The notes under the pieces: generated by a model | What the model was told of the DNA's origin: nothing | Database searches by the model: none | What the model saw: only the letters and a program-made list of their open reading frames with translations | Translations under genes and position numbers: made by a program | Shown here: piece after piece, positions 26,913 to 35,786 of the stretch | How the letters are laid out: each line of letters starts with the position of its first letter | Numbering within the stretch: the stretch's first letter is position 1 | Origin: Psychrobacter sp. BI730 | GTDB taxonomy: Bacteria > Pseudomonadota > Gammaproteobacteria > Pseudomonadales > Moraxellaceae | DNA length: 64,000 bases | Assembly (NCBI RefSeq): GCF_013414195.1 | Contig: NZ_JAATTV010000014.1 | Span: 1-64,000, forward strand | Reading direction: 5' to 3'

Positions 26913-27218
26913 CTATGAGATAACTGTCATTTCAGTAACGATAAATTCATCGACCATTCCATCTGTTATTTGTACATAGTTTTGGAAATGCGGGCTTTGT
27001 ACATGTTGCTGAAGACACTCGTTGTTTTCCCAAATTTCATAAACCACGAAACCGTTACTATTTGCATTTTCTTGATGCAAGTCATATTGAATACAACCTT
27101 GATCATCTTGTGATGCTGCTGTCAGTTTAAGTAGCTCAGTTTTCACTTGTTCAACGTGCTCAGGTTTGGCTTTGATAGTGGCGACGATGGTAAGTGGTTT
27201 GTTTGCTTGCGTGCTCAT
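26913..27218 (-). CDS. Antibiotic biosynthesis monooxygenase (ABM) domain protein, YgiN-like
   Basis: A 101-residue single-domain ABM protein: LTIVATIKAKPEHVEQVKTELLKLTAASQDDQGCIQYDLHQ and EIWENNECLQQHVQSPHFQNYV. Such dimeric ferredoxin-like proteins act as quinol monooxygenases or bind small ligands. It lies 99 bp downstream of a medium-chain dehydrogenase on the same strand, a common pairing with quinone and electrophile detoxification genes. Confidence 0.85.
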   Translation of the reverse strand: MSTQANKPLTIVATIKAKPEHVEQVKTELLKLTAASQDDQGCIQYDLHQENANSNGFVVYEIWENNECLQQHVQSPHFQNYVQITDGMVDEFIVTEMTVIS

Positions 27219-27317
27219 CTATTTATCCTATGTTTATTATTATCATTGATTTAAATAGGTCCAACGTGTCTGCTAAAAGCGTCACATTGGACCTATTAAT
27301 CTAAATGGCGTTATGCG

Positions 27318-28376
27318 TTATGCAGACCAGCCTTCTAATACAATTTTGCCATGCGCTTGCTGTTTTTCTAGCATTTGATGCGCACTACGTAGGTGTTCAG
27401 CGGTGATAGCCCCAAGATTGTGAGCAACTGTGGTTTTGATCTCGCCTGCATCAATCAATTTTGCCACTGCATTTAATAAATGATGCTGTTCAATCATGTC
27501 TGGCGTATTGAACATTGAGCGTGCAAACATAAATTCCCAATGCAGGCTTAAGCTCTTGGTTTTAAGAGGGTTGGCATCTAATGATTTTGGATCATCAATC
27601 AGTCCAAGCTTACCCTGCGGCTTTAAGCATTTAATGATTTCTTCATAATGGTCTTCAGTATTATTGAGACTCACCGCATAGTCTACTTCAGCAATACCTG
27701 TTTTTTGTAGTTCATCAGACAATGGGTTGCGGTGATTGATAACATGATCAGCACCCAAGTCTTTGAGCCACTGCACACTCTCATCTCTCGAAGCTGTACC
27801 AATAATCGTGGCAGACGTTCTTGTTTTTAATAACTGAGTTAAGATAGATCCAACGCCGCCCGCTGCGCCAATGACCAATACTGAGACGTTATTAGCATTC
27901 TCGCTACTACCACTGTCATTCGCTGCGCTATCAGAGACAGGCACTTGTAAACGGTCAAATAACATCTCCCAAGCCGTAATCGTCGTCAGTGGTAATGCCG
28001 CTGCCTCAGCGAAAGACAAAGAGGCTGGCATGTGTCCAACGATACGCTCGTCGACCAACTGATATTCAGCATTGCTGCCTGAACGGGTCAAATCCCCAGC
28101 ATAATAGACGTTGTCGCCTACTGAGAATAAACTGACGTCTTCACCGACAGCCGTCACAGTACCAGCAGCATCCCAACCAATAACAGCATACTCACCCTCT
28201 GCGGCAGGACGCCCTTCACGGATTTTGTAATCTACTGGATTGACTGATATGGCTTTCACTTCTACGAGAATATCGCGGCCTGAAGCAACTGGCTTATCAA
28301 GGGTGATGTCTTGTAGCGATTGTTCGTTATCGATAGGTAGATTGTTTTGATAACCAATGGCTTTGATAGTTTGCAT
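27318..28376 (-). CDS. Zinc-type alcohol dehydrogenase/quinone oxidoreductase family protein
   Basis: A 352-residue medium-chain dehydrogenase/reductase. The GroES-like N-terminal domain carries VKAISVNPVDYKIREG and GWDAAGTV. The NADPH-binding domain carries VLVIGAAGGVGSILTQLLK near residue 170 and LKDLGADHVINHRNPL. It should reduce quinones or enones with NADPH. Catalytic zinc ligands are not evident, as in the QOR branch. It precedes the YgiN-like gene and has a MITE-like repeat 60 bp upstream of its start, which may bear on its promoter. Confidence 0.87.
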   Translation of the reverse strand: MQTIKAIGYQNNLPIDNEQSLQDITLDKPVASGRDILVEVKAISVNPVDYKIREGRPAAEGEYAVIGWDAAGTVTAVGEDVSLFSVGDNVYYAGDLTRSGSNAEYQLVDERIVGHMPASLSFAEAAALPLTTITAWEMLFDRLQVPVSDSAANDSGSSENANNVSVLVIGAAGGVGSILTQLLKTRTSATIIGTASRDESVQWLKDLGADHVINHRNPLSDELQKTGIAEVDYAVSLNNTEDHYEEIIKCLKPQGKLGLIDDPKSLDANPLKTKSLSLHWEFMFARSMFNTPDMIEQHHLLNAVAKLIDAGEIKTTVAHNLGAITAEHLRSAHQMLEKQQAHGKIVLEGWSA

Positions 28377-28435
28377 AATATTGTATCCTGTTTTAATAAG
28401 AAAGTTTTTAATAATAAAATTTGGAAATGTAGTTA

Positions 28436-28605
28436 GGGCGTGTCTTCAATTCACTCGATAGTTATCTAAATGGGCTAAAAATAGCTAAATTTTGCCAAAC
28501 ATCGTCAAATCGCTGGTTAATATCCCGATATTATCTGCACCATTTTCCTCGCTTGACGGTAATTTATCTCATTTTTATCACCATTTTTGAAATGAAGACA
28601 CGCCC
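28436..28605. repeat. MITE-like element with GGGCGTG ends, copy 1
   Basis: A 170-bp non-coding element. The terminal inverted repeats are GGGCGTGTCTTCA and its complement TGAAGACACGCCC, bordered by TA on each side (28434-28435 and 28606-28607). It is closely related over its whole length to the element at 35608-35776. It encodes nothing. TA flanks and this type of end suggest mobilisation by an IS630- or IS5-type transposase elsewhere in the genome. Confidence 0.82.
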
Positions 28606-28664
28606 TAGTAATGGTTTAATTGTTCGAAATTTATTAATGCCGCTAAATATAAATCTTACGCATC

Positions 28665-29528
28665 TTATGCAAAAATTGACTGCAATACTGTCTGAGTCTG
28701 CTGCTCAAGCTCTGCAATGGCTGCTTGGTTTAGAGCATCAGCATGTGGTCGACCAAATGCCCCTCTTGCATCGCCATGTGTGCCATCTGTTATATCGTTA
28801 TCAAAGTATTTACCAGTATCATCAGCGAACTCATCCGAGATGGCCAACTCCGTTAGGATATTTGCGCCTTTGTCCGCTGATGACCAATACTGACCATAAG
28901 CCTCATCGACCATTTTTGTGTTCAGCAGCGAGCCTGGATTGACGGCGATGACATTGATATCGTTGCTAGCGACTGTGTCTGCTAATGCCATACTCCATAT
29001 CGTGAGTGCTAGCTTACTTTGGGCATAAGTATCCTTATCATCGAGGCGGGTCTGGCCTGCAAATGCTTGATAAGATATTGACGCTTGCGCAGCTGAGCTT
29101 AAGTTCACGATACGCGCTTGATTAGACTGCTTGAGCAAAGGTAATAAAGCATTGGTCAGCTCATAAGGCGCTAGGTAATTGACTACGAAACGTACATCCA
29201 AACCGTCTTTAGTCATTGCTGATGAAGTAGTATAAATCCCTGCGTTATTTATGAGAACATCAAGCTTTGGCAGTTTTTCATTGACGTCTTCTGCCATCTT
29301 TAGCACATCCGTTAGATCAGAAAAATCAGCCACAAACCCATCAATATTATCTACTGCTGCGCCTGTCGCGACTGCTTGAACTTCTGCAATGACGCTGGCA
29401 AGCTTGTCAGCATCGCGGCCATGTAAATATACTTGGTGCCCAGCTTCTGCCAGTTTTAGCGCTGCCAATTTGCCAATGCCATCTGTGCTGCCAGTAATTA
29501 AAATTGTTTTAGTTGTATTCAGAGTCAT
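28665..29528 (-). CDS. Short-chain dehydrogenase/reductase
   Basis: A 287-residue classical SDR. It has the NAD(P) motif ITGSTDGIGKLAALKLAEAG (residues about 10-29), LINNAGIY, and the catalytic LSSAAQ...DTYAQSKLALTIWS with the YxxxK pair (Tyr and Lys intact). It resembles retinol-dehydrogenase or protochlorophyllide-reductase-like SDRs. The gene stands alone, with a palindrome upstream at 29649-29673 and the MITE downstream. The substrate is unknown. Confidence 0.87.
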   Translation of the reverse strand: MTLNTTKTILITGSTDGIGKLAALKLAEAGHQVYLHGRDADKLASVIAEVQAVATGAAVDNIDGFVADFSDLTDVLKMAEDVNEKLPKLDVLINNAGIYTTSSAMTKDGLDVRFVVNYLAPYELTNALLPLLKQSNQARIVNLSSAAQASISYQAFAGQTRLDDKDTYAQSKLALTIWSMALADTVASNDINVIAVNPGSLLNTKMVDEAYGQYWSSADKGANILTELAISDEFADDTGKYFDNDITDGTHGDARGAFGRPHADALNQAAIAELEQQTQTVLQSIFA

Positions 29529-29648
29529 AAACCGCCCTTATTGTTTGAATTATCGTTTCAGTTTTGGATACCTGTTCTATTTTATCCATCGTGATAGCAC
29601 CCATTGTAATGAAAGTGTTGTGCTTCAAACAGTAGCCATCACCTAAAA

Positions 29649-29673
29649 CACTTTCAATATAATTTTGAAAGTG
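29649..29673. promoter_or_regulatory. Palindrome CACTTTCAA-N7-TTGAAAGTG
   Basis: Perfect 9-bp arms are spaced by seven bases (TATAATT) in the gap between the SDR gene and the HicB-like gene. The arms include TTGAAA on both strands, so it may overlap divergent -35 elements. It looks like an operator for a dimeric regulator, but no regulator gene is adjacent. Confidence 0.5.
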
Positions 29674-29755
29674 AGTTATATTTAAGAGGTTATGTAGAGC
29701 ATTATCTAAGCGATTTGCAGTTATACTTAGGTTCAAACTTCATGAGGAATGTTAA

Positions 29756-30028
29756 ATGCAGTATCCCATAGCAATTGCGCCAAGTAATGAAACAACAGCT
29801 TATGGCATATTTATCCCAGACATAGTGGGTTGCTATTCAGCCAGCGATGAACGTGCAGATATCTTTAATAATGCTAAAGAAGCGATTATGCTCCATCTAA
29901 AAGGATTAATAGAAGATGGCGAAGCCATTTCTCTACCTACCGATAGTACTAGACATAAAGATAATCTAGATTTTGAAAGAATGGATTGGGCAGTAGTAGA
30001 TATTCAGATACATGAGCTATATGAATGA
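29756..30028 (+). CDS. HicB-like antitoxin domain protein, orphan
   Basis: A 90-residue HicB fold: YPIAIAPSNETTAYGIFIPDIVGCYSASD, then AKEAIMLHLKGLIEDGEAI and the terminal WAVVDI strand. HicB antitoxins usually continue with a C-terminal DNA-binding domain (ribbon-helix-helix or HTH), which is missing; the protein stops after VVDIQIHELYE. No HicA toxin gene lies next to it. It may be a solitary remnant, or an orphan antitoxin guarding against HicA toxins encoded elsewhere. GAGGAATGTTAA precedes the ATG. Confidence 0.75.
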   Translation: MQYPIAIAPSNETTAYGIFIPDIVGCYSASDERADIFNNAKEAIMLHLKGLIEDGEAISLPTDSTRHKDNLDFERMDWAVVDIQIHELYE

Positions 30029-30160
30029 CATCAAAGAACCACTCATGCCTTTCAGATATAATAAATAAACTAAAAAAATTCATATAACAAAAAGGACAAG
30101 TAATCTAATCATGAAAAATTGAAAAGATAATGGATAGAAAATTGCATTATCAATCTTATT

Positions 30161-31342
30161 TTAAGACACGCTATGCAAATTGGCGTTCGAACGACGTCCA
30201 ATTCTCAATATAGGCTGGCTAGCAAATAAGACAATCACACCAACTAATGAAAACACACCAAAGGCGTAGAATGCAGTAGCAGCCCCATACCGATCCACAA
30301 TCAAACCAGTAAAGATGACGGGTACACTAAGCCCTATATATGCCATCAGAAAATAGCCTGCACTTGCACGTGCCTGCTCATTTCCAGCAGATTTTGCGAC
30401 TCCTAACATACCGCCTAAATAGACAAAGCCATAGCAACTAGTACTGGCCAAAAATGCCGCCAAAAGAATCACTGGTAGATTGGCATTCAACGTCCCCCAA
30501 GCCAATAAAGCATAAGCCGGTAGTAAGATCAGAAGACCAAGCTTGCTTGAAACTTGAGGGTCAAGCTTTCGGGCGATTGGCTGAACGATCAATCCACAAC
30601 TGATGGCTAACATAGAGGATACCCCTGCATACTTAGCCAGTCCATGCGTGGCCAGCACTGAGGGAATAACTGATAATACCAATCCTGTCGTCGCCCAACA
30701 AATCAAAATACCGCTGCCATACCAAATGACCTCACGGTTAAAATAAGGTAGCCGTAGCATAGAGGTGGGCAAATTAGTGCGTTTAGGTGCTGTCTCTGGT
30801 AATTGATATAACAAAAACATAGCGAACAGCCCACTCGCTAGCAGTAAGAAAAAACTGGCTGGCTGATCGGTTTCATAAAACATCAAAGAAACTGTCGTCA
30901 ATACAGGGCCAAGACCAAAACCTATCGTTGTACTGGCCGTCACCCACGCTGTCGCACGCATCGTATCTGTTGAGCCGAGCAGCTCAATCATATAGGCAGT
31001 CGCCGTCGCAGCCATTAGAGCTGTTCCCACACCCAGTATGAATCGCGCTAATGCTAGCGCTCGCGTGTACGGATAAAACAACATAAGAGCCGTTGCTGCT
31101 ACCGATAGTGCCAAAGAGATTAAAATCACCTTACGTCGTCCGATCCGATCCGACAACCCACCGAAAGCTAATAATACAGGTATGACGCCTAATACATAAA
31201 AGGAAAACGCTATCGTAGTTGCTAGTACACCATAGCCATCATTGTGTGCATAGACGGCATAAAGTGGGCCTTGGATATTGACACTTGTCGTTATCACGCA
31301 TAAGGCAAAGGCCAGATATTTATTATATTTTTTAGTGGTCAT
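30161..31342 (-). CDS. Major facilitator superfamily transporter
   Basis: A 393-residue MFS protein with 12 predicted membrane helices. The cytoplasmic loop 2-3 motif reads GGLSDRIGRRKV (residues about 60-71), and YxxxxRxxxGxGxA-like sequence ALARFILGVGTALM follows. It is an inner-membrane exporter or importer. It is divergent from a MocR-type regulator across 265 bp with repeated TACAGT motifs, so expression is probably controlled by that regulator. The substrate is unknown. Confidence 0.87.
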   Translation of the reverse strand: MTTKKYNKYLAFALCVITTSVNIQGPLYAVYAHNDGYGVLATTIAFSFYVLGVIPVLLAFGGLSDRIGRRKVILISLALSVAATALMLFYPYTRALALARFILGVGTALMAATATAYMIELLGSTDTMRATAWVTASTTIGFGLGPVLTTVSLMFYETDQPASFFLLLASGLFAMFLLYQLPETAPKRTNLPTSMLRLPYFNREVIWYGSGILICWATTGLVLSVIPSVLATHGLAKYAGVSSMLAISCGLIVQPIARKLDPQVSSKLGLLILLPAYALLAWGTLNANLPVILLAAFLASTSCYGFVYLGGMLGVAKSAGNEQARASAGYFLMAYIGLSVPVIFTGLIVDRYGAATAFYAFGVFSLVGVIVLFASQPILRIGRRSNANLHSVS

Positions 31343-31451
31343 ATATCGCTGCTTGTTGAATAATAATCGCTGAATTGACTGAGGTTAGTGTGATTCACAG
31401 TAGAATGACACCTACCTCCACATCGTTTACGTTCAATTATTAAAACAAAAG

Positions 31452-31521
31452 TACAGTAGGTTATCTATATATAATACAGTACAATTAGACAGAACTGTTT
31501 GGTCTATAAAACCCATACAGT
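31452..31521. promoter_or_regulatory. Repeated TACAGT motifs between MFS and MocR genes
   Basis: TACAGT occurs at 31452-31457, 31475-31480 and 31516-31521, with its near-inverse AACTGT at 31493-31498. MocR/GabR-type regulators bind repeated half-sites in divergent promoters, so this is a reasonable operator region for the adjacent regulator. Confidence 0.45.
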
Positions 31522-31607
31522 TGGGATATCCTACTCATATATCGTCATAGCTGTAACCTTGAGATAAGACCTTCATAAAAGCCGCCTTACCAAAAATTGT
31601 AAAAAAT

Positions 31608-32987
31608 ATGAATAAGAAACTAACACGTATCGAAATTGTCATGGCTGACATAAAAGAGAAAATAGCGACCGTTATCTACATGCCAGAGTCGCGACTACCC
31701 TCCGTCCGTGCCGCTGCCAAAGATTATGGGTTCTCGCCATCTACCGTGGTTGAAGCCTATGAGCGCCTGCAAACTGAGGGCTTTATTTACTCTCGGCCTG
31801 GTGCAGGGTTCTATGTGGCAGAGACGACAGCGCCGCTATCATTGACAGATATAGCACCAAAAATTGATCGAGTGGTAGATCCATTGTGGGTATCGCGGCA
31901 GTCGCTGGAGCCACCCGATGGTGCACTAAAGCCAGGCTGCGGCTGGTTGCCAGCGGACTGGCTGTTTGAGGCAGGTATACGCCGTGGTTTGCGAAATGTA
32001 GCAAAAGCTGACGCGTCCATTATCAGTGAGTATGCAACGCCGCTAGGACTGTTAGCATTGCGTCAACTAATCACGCGGCGTATGGCAGGATTGAATATCA
32101 ATGCAGAACCATCACAGGTCATATTGACGGATTCCGGCACTCAAGCGATAGATTTGATTTTTCGATTTTTGCTGACACCAGGCGATACGGTTGTCGTCGA
32201 TGATCCTTGTTATTTTAACTTTCGAGCACAGCTGCTTGCCCATCGGGTCAAAGTAGTTGGCGTCCCTTATACGCCAAATGGGCCAGATGTAAAGGCCTTT
32301 GCAGCGATTTTAGATGAGCATAAGCCGCGCCTGTACATCACCAATGCTGCCATTCACAATCCTACGGGCGCAACGTTATCACCTGCTACGGCATACCGTG
32401 TATTACAATTGGCTCAGGCTGCTGGTTTGTACATCATCGAAGACGATATTTTTGCAGATTTTGAAGTCAAGCCTGCGGCGAGATTGGCGGCTTTGGATGG
32501 GTTATCACGCGTATTCTATATCGGCAGTTTTTCTAAAACGTTATCCGCATCCCTACGCTGTGGTTATATTGCAGCGCCTACAGAATGGGTTGAGAGTTTG
32601 GTAGATTTAAAGATAGCGACTGGCTTTGGTGGCAGTCAGTTAGCAGCGGCAGTTGTGTTCTCAGCGTTGACTGATAGCGGCTACCGTAAGCATATGAATG
32701 ATATCCATACTCGGCTGGCAAGCGCGCGTACTCATACGCTACCACGATTGGCTAAATTAGGCATCGTACCGTGGCTGCTCCCACAAGCAGGTATGTTCCT
32801 ATGGTGCCGATTACCTGAGAATAATAATGCGACCGAATTGGCCAATCGCTGCTTATCACAGGGTGTGGTATTGGCGCCGGGTAATGTTTTTAGCCAATCG
32901 GACAATGCTGAGAACTTTATGCGGTTCAATGTGGCGCAAATGAGTCATTCAAAAGTTTTCGAGGTATTGGCTCAATCGTTAGACTGA
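31608..32987 (+). CDS. MocR/GntR-family regulator with aminotransferase domain
   Basis: A 459-residue two-domain protein. The N-terminal GntR winged helix has PESRLPSVRAAAKDYGFSPSTVVEAYERLQTEGFIYSRPGAGFYV (residues about 25-70). The C-terminal fold-type I aminotransferase domain holds YATPLGLLALRQLI, NPTGATLSP and the PLP-lysine region SFSKTLSASLRCGY. Such proteins sense PLP or amino-compound adducts. It is divergent from the MFS gene. The 5' end lacks a clear Shine-Dalgarno; the ATG at 31608 is the only good start. Confidence 0.88.
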   Translation: MNKKLTRIEIVMADIKEKIATVIYMPESRLPSVRAAAKDYGFSPSTVVEAYERLQTEGFIYSRPGAGFYVAETTAPLSLTDIAPKIDRVVDPLWVSRQSLEPPDGALKPGCGWLPADWLFEAGIRRGLRNVAKADASIISEYATPLGLLALRQLITRRMAGLNINAEPSQVILTDSGTQAIDLIFRFLLTPGDTVVVDDPCYFNFRAQLLAHRVKVVGVPYTPNGPDVKAFAAILDEHKPRLYITNAAIHNPTGATLSPATAYRVLQLAQAAGLYIIEDDIFADFEVKPAARLAALDGLSRVFYIGSFSKTLSASLRCGYIAAPTEWVESLVDLKIATGFGGSQLAAAVVFSALTDSGYRKHMNDIHTRLASARTHTLPRLAKLGIVPWLLPQAGMFLWCRLPENNNATELANRCLSQGVVLAPGNVFSQSDNAENFMRFNVAQMSHSKVFEVLAQSLD

Positions 32988-33020
32988 CCAATCAGAAATT
33001 TATATATTCATTCCACTATT

Positions 33021-33112
33021 ATAAAAGTATTACAGCGTTAACCTCGCTTGAAGTATCAAATGTACATCTATACTCGGTTGCCTTGTACTACTTTTAAATT
33101 GAATCGACTATA
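33021..33112. repeat. TATAGTC-family dispersed repeat, copy 1
   Basis: The sequence matches, in inverted orientation, the repeat at 46193-46283. Shared blocks are CAGCGTTAACCTCGCTTGAA, TTGCCTTGT and TGAATCGA, ending in GACTATAG. It is intergenic, between the MocR gene and the EamA pseudogene. It encodes no protein. Confidence 0.75.
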
Positions 33113-33234
33113 GTGCTAGTACCGTCCTATTATATAGTGACCTTTCGACTATAACTCTAAGTCTAAATATCAGCCAAACACAATCAAATCTAATCACTTC
33201 CGACAACGGATAATAACCCTCTAGGATAGCTCAT

Positions 33235-34213
33235 ATATCCCCTATATATACTGCATTGGCTGTACTGGTTACCTTTATCTGGGGCGTAAATTTTACTTTT
33301 ATTGCGTGGGGTCTTGAGAGCTTTCCGCCACTGATGCTTACCGCCCTGCGTTTTTTCTTTACTGCTGTGCCACTGGTTTTGTTTCTAAAGCCGCCTAAAC
33401 TCAACCGTACCCTGTTTATTTATGCCATCGGTACATTTGTCATGCAGTATGCCTTTGTCTTTACAGCGATGCATCTGGGTTCATCCCCGGGGCTGACGGC
33501 ACTACTGCTACAAATTCAGATTTTTATCACGGTATTGCTAGCATACTTTATATTGGGCGAAGCAGTCAGCCGTATGCAAATCGTCGGTATGTTGGTCGGT
33601 GTACTAGGACTCAGCGTGATTGCGTTAAACCTTGGCGGTGATATGCCTTTGGCAGGGTTCATCTGTATTTTGATTGCGGCCATCGGTTGGAGCTTTGGTA
33701 ATATTGCATCCAAGCAAGCATCAAAACAGGCTTCAGAAAAAGTGTTAGAAAAAGCATCAGAGCAAATGGCTCTAAAGGCGACGCAGCAAGGAACAAGGGT
33801 ATCTGTTGCTACATCTAGCACTGGAAAAAATAAAGCCTCTGCTCTGTCTGCGCTAGCGCTGGTAGTCTGGGGCGGTCTCATTGCTTGCGTGATGTTAACG
33901 ATATCTTATATTTGAGACTGATGCATGGCAGCTGGAGACGTTTACTGAAGCATCACTCAAGTCTTGGCTCTCACTTGGGTTTATCGTCTATATCTCAACC
34001 TTAATTGGCTTTGGCCTGTGGGCACACTTACTCAGTCAAAATACCGCCTCCAAAGTTATGCCGTTTGCGCTATTAGTGCCCGTATTCGGTATGGTGACCT
34101 CAGTACTACTCACAGGAGAAGTGGTGACGTGGTGGAAGATGCTGGCCATGATGTTGATCTTATCAGGGCTGTTATTGGCGAATGTGAAAATGAAAATGAA
34201 AAGAAGCTGCTAA
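33235..34213 (+). pseudogene. EamA/DMT transporter, start codon lost and frameshifted
   Basis: The coding frame begins where ISPIYTALAVLVTFIWGVNFT would be read. The expected ATG is an ATA at 33235, although AGGA stands eight bases upstream. The frame stops at TGA 33913-33915, but the frame one base over continues IFETDAWQLETFTEASLKSW, FGLWAHLLSQNTASKVMPF and LLTGEVVTWWKML to the TAA at 34211-34213. So one extra base lies near 33900-33912. Joined, it is a ten-helix EamA protein of about 325 residues. It has an unusual Ala/Lys/Ser-rich loop of about 40 residues after helix 6 (KQASKQASEKVLEKASEQ). A start at TTG 33256 would give a truncated product. Confidence 0.75.
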
Positions 34214-34256
34214 CGATGACCACTAAAACACTCGGCCATCATTAGCAGCTTTTTAT
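34204..34256. terminator. Terminator between EamA pseudogene and carboxypeptidase gene
   Basis: A stem of AAGCTGCTAA-CGATG with CATCATTAGCAGCTT, overlapping the pseudogene stop codon, is followed by TTTTATTTT. It can serve the plus strand and lies just beyond the end of the minus-strand carboxypeptidase gene. Confidence 0.7.
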
Positions 34257-34279
34257 TTTCTGCAGCTTTTTTTCTATAG

Positions 34280-35413
34280 TTATCGTAAGTCATCCACGAC
34301 AGCTAGCATTGCTACCAGTGATGCTTCGCCTAATTTGATAGAACGCTCGGGTGACCAACCCATCTCTTCATCGGGTAGATTATCATTGTCTTTGAATGGC
34401 ATCTCTAACGTATTAGCAAGACAATCAAAACGCTCTGCTACCCAATTGGTGGCAACGGTCATATTGGCAGCACCTGGTGCATCAATCTCATAGCCAATCT
34501 CAGACTGAAAATCAGCACTGGCTAACTTTAATACCTCTGAAAATTTATCACGTAGTACAGCGAGACGGTCACTGTAGCTTGGCGTCCCTTGTGAGCCAGC
34601 TAAGAATACATACGGCAATGCTTCATCGCCATGCACATCATAAAATAGATCCACGCCTGTCGCTTCCATTTTATTAATCACATGAAATACTTCAGGGCTT
34701 TTGTCTAAGCTTGGACTTTGCCATTCACGGTTTAAATTGGTTCCGGCAGCGTTAGTACGCAAGTGACCACGTACACTGCCATCAGGGTTCATATTAGGGA
34801 CAATATAAAAGTTTGCCTTGTCTAACAACTGTTTGCCAGTCGCATTATCGCTATCTAACAAGCTATACAACAAACCCTCGATCAGCCATTCAGCCATCGT
34901 CTCACCTGGATGCTGACGAGCAGTAATCCATATATTGCGCTTGTGAGCAGCGCCGTCCCCGATTTTGACTAGGGTCAAGTCACGTTTATCAAGCGTTTCG
35001 CCTAGATGCTCTAACGTCACTAGCGGATGCACTTGCACGGCAGCCAATAAATCTTGATGACGCTCATAGCTGTAAGGGGCAAAGTACGCAATTTGAATGG
35101 TTTCACATTCTAACTCTGCCACGATGGTCAATTTGCCATCTTTATAAGAGGTTGGCAGACGGAACCAATGCTGACGATTATAAGAAGCCACCGCTTGGTA
35201 GTTCTCCCACCCTGCTAGATAAGAGGCCTCTCCTGCATTCAGAATATTGAGAACATACTGCTCCCCTATTTGACCTGACAAACGAAAGTTAAACCACTGA
35301 AAAAACTCGCCGCCAACATCTGGACGAATCGCTAATTGAATGTCTTTTTTGTCATCTGCATTAATAATGTCAATGTTGCCTGCATCAAAATTAGCTGTGA
35401 TATGCATAGTCAT
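34280..35413 (-). CDS. M14-family cytosolic carboxypeptidase
   Basis: A 377-residue zinc carboxypeptidase of the cytosolic carboxypeptidase-like branch. A beta-rich N-terminal domain (about residues 1-125, ending FAPYSYERHQDLL) precedes the catalytic domain. Zinc ligands are His and Glu of RQHPGET (about 170) and the His of DVHGDE (about 255). NMNPDGSVRGHLRTNAAGTNLNREW carries the substrate arginine and asparagine. Related eukaryotic enzymes trim polyglutamate tails; bacterial substrates are largely unknown. It is monocistronic and convergent with the EamA pseudogene. Confidence 0.88.
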   Translation of the reverse strand: MTMHITANFDAGNIDIINADDKKDIQLAIRPDVGGEFFQWFNFRLSGQIGEQYVLNILNAGEASYLAGWENYQAVASYNRQHWFRLPTSYKDGKLTIVAELECETIQIAYFAPYSYERHQDLLAAVQVHPLVTLEHLGETLDKRDLTLVKIGDGAAHKRNIWITARQHPGETMAEWLIEGLLYSLLDSDNATGKQLLDKANFYIVPNMNPDGSVRGHLRTNAAGTNLNREWQSPSLDKSPEVFHVINKMEATGVDLFYDVHGDEALPYVFLAGSQGTPSYSDRLAVLRDKFSEVLKLASADFQSEIGYEIDAPGAANMTVATNWVAERFDCLANTLEMPFKDNDNLPDEEMGWSPERSIKLGEASLVAMLAVVDDLR

Positions 35414-35607
35414 TCCCTAATTGATTTTTATGATTGTGTTTTAAGTATTATGTTCGTTATCGACTTACTGTTCTACCTATTGCCTTGTAATAATCTCTAG
35501 CTTTATATTGGGCACTAGACATACATTTACTTGGTCATTACCAGCTCGTTTTCAAGGCAACCATCTATCAAATTTATCTATTCAGATTGAATATCTATCG
35601 TTGACTA

Positions 35608-35776
35608 GGGCGTGTCCTCAATTCAATCGACAGTCATCTAAATGAGTTAAAAATGGCTAAATCTTGCCAAACGGTGTCAAATAGCTGACTAATATCTCGA
35701 TATTAGTCAGCTATTTTCCTTGTTTGACTGCGATTTATCTCATTTTTATCACCATTTTTAAAATGAGGACACGCCC
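35608..35776. repeat. MITE-like element with GGGCGTG ends, copy 2
   Basis: A 169-bp element with terminal GGGCGTGTCCTCA and TGAGGACACGCCC, flanked by TA (35606-35607 and 35777-35778). It is aligned throughout with copy 1. Its centre is a long palindrome at 35682-35713 with 14-bp arms TAGCTGACTAATAT and ATATTAGTCAGCTA, decayed in copy 1. It ends ten bases from the sensor kinase stop codon, so it forms the 3' untranslated region of that operon and could act as its terminator. Confidence 0.85.
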
Positions 35777-35786
35777 TACTAAAAGA

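Noticed and set aside
29509..29736. 75-codon minus-strand frame as a small gene ahead of the SDR
   Set aside because: It overlaps the SDR start and spans a clear palindrome; no family features or ribosome-binding site.
33964..34245. 93-codon plus-strand frame as a separate gene
   Set aside because: It is a different frame from the EamA continuation, which alone gives transporter-like helices and ends at 34213.
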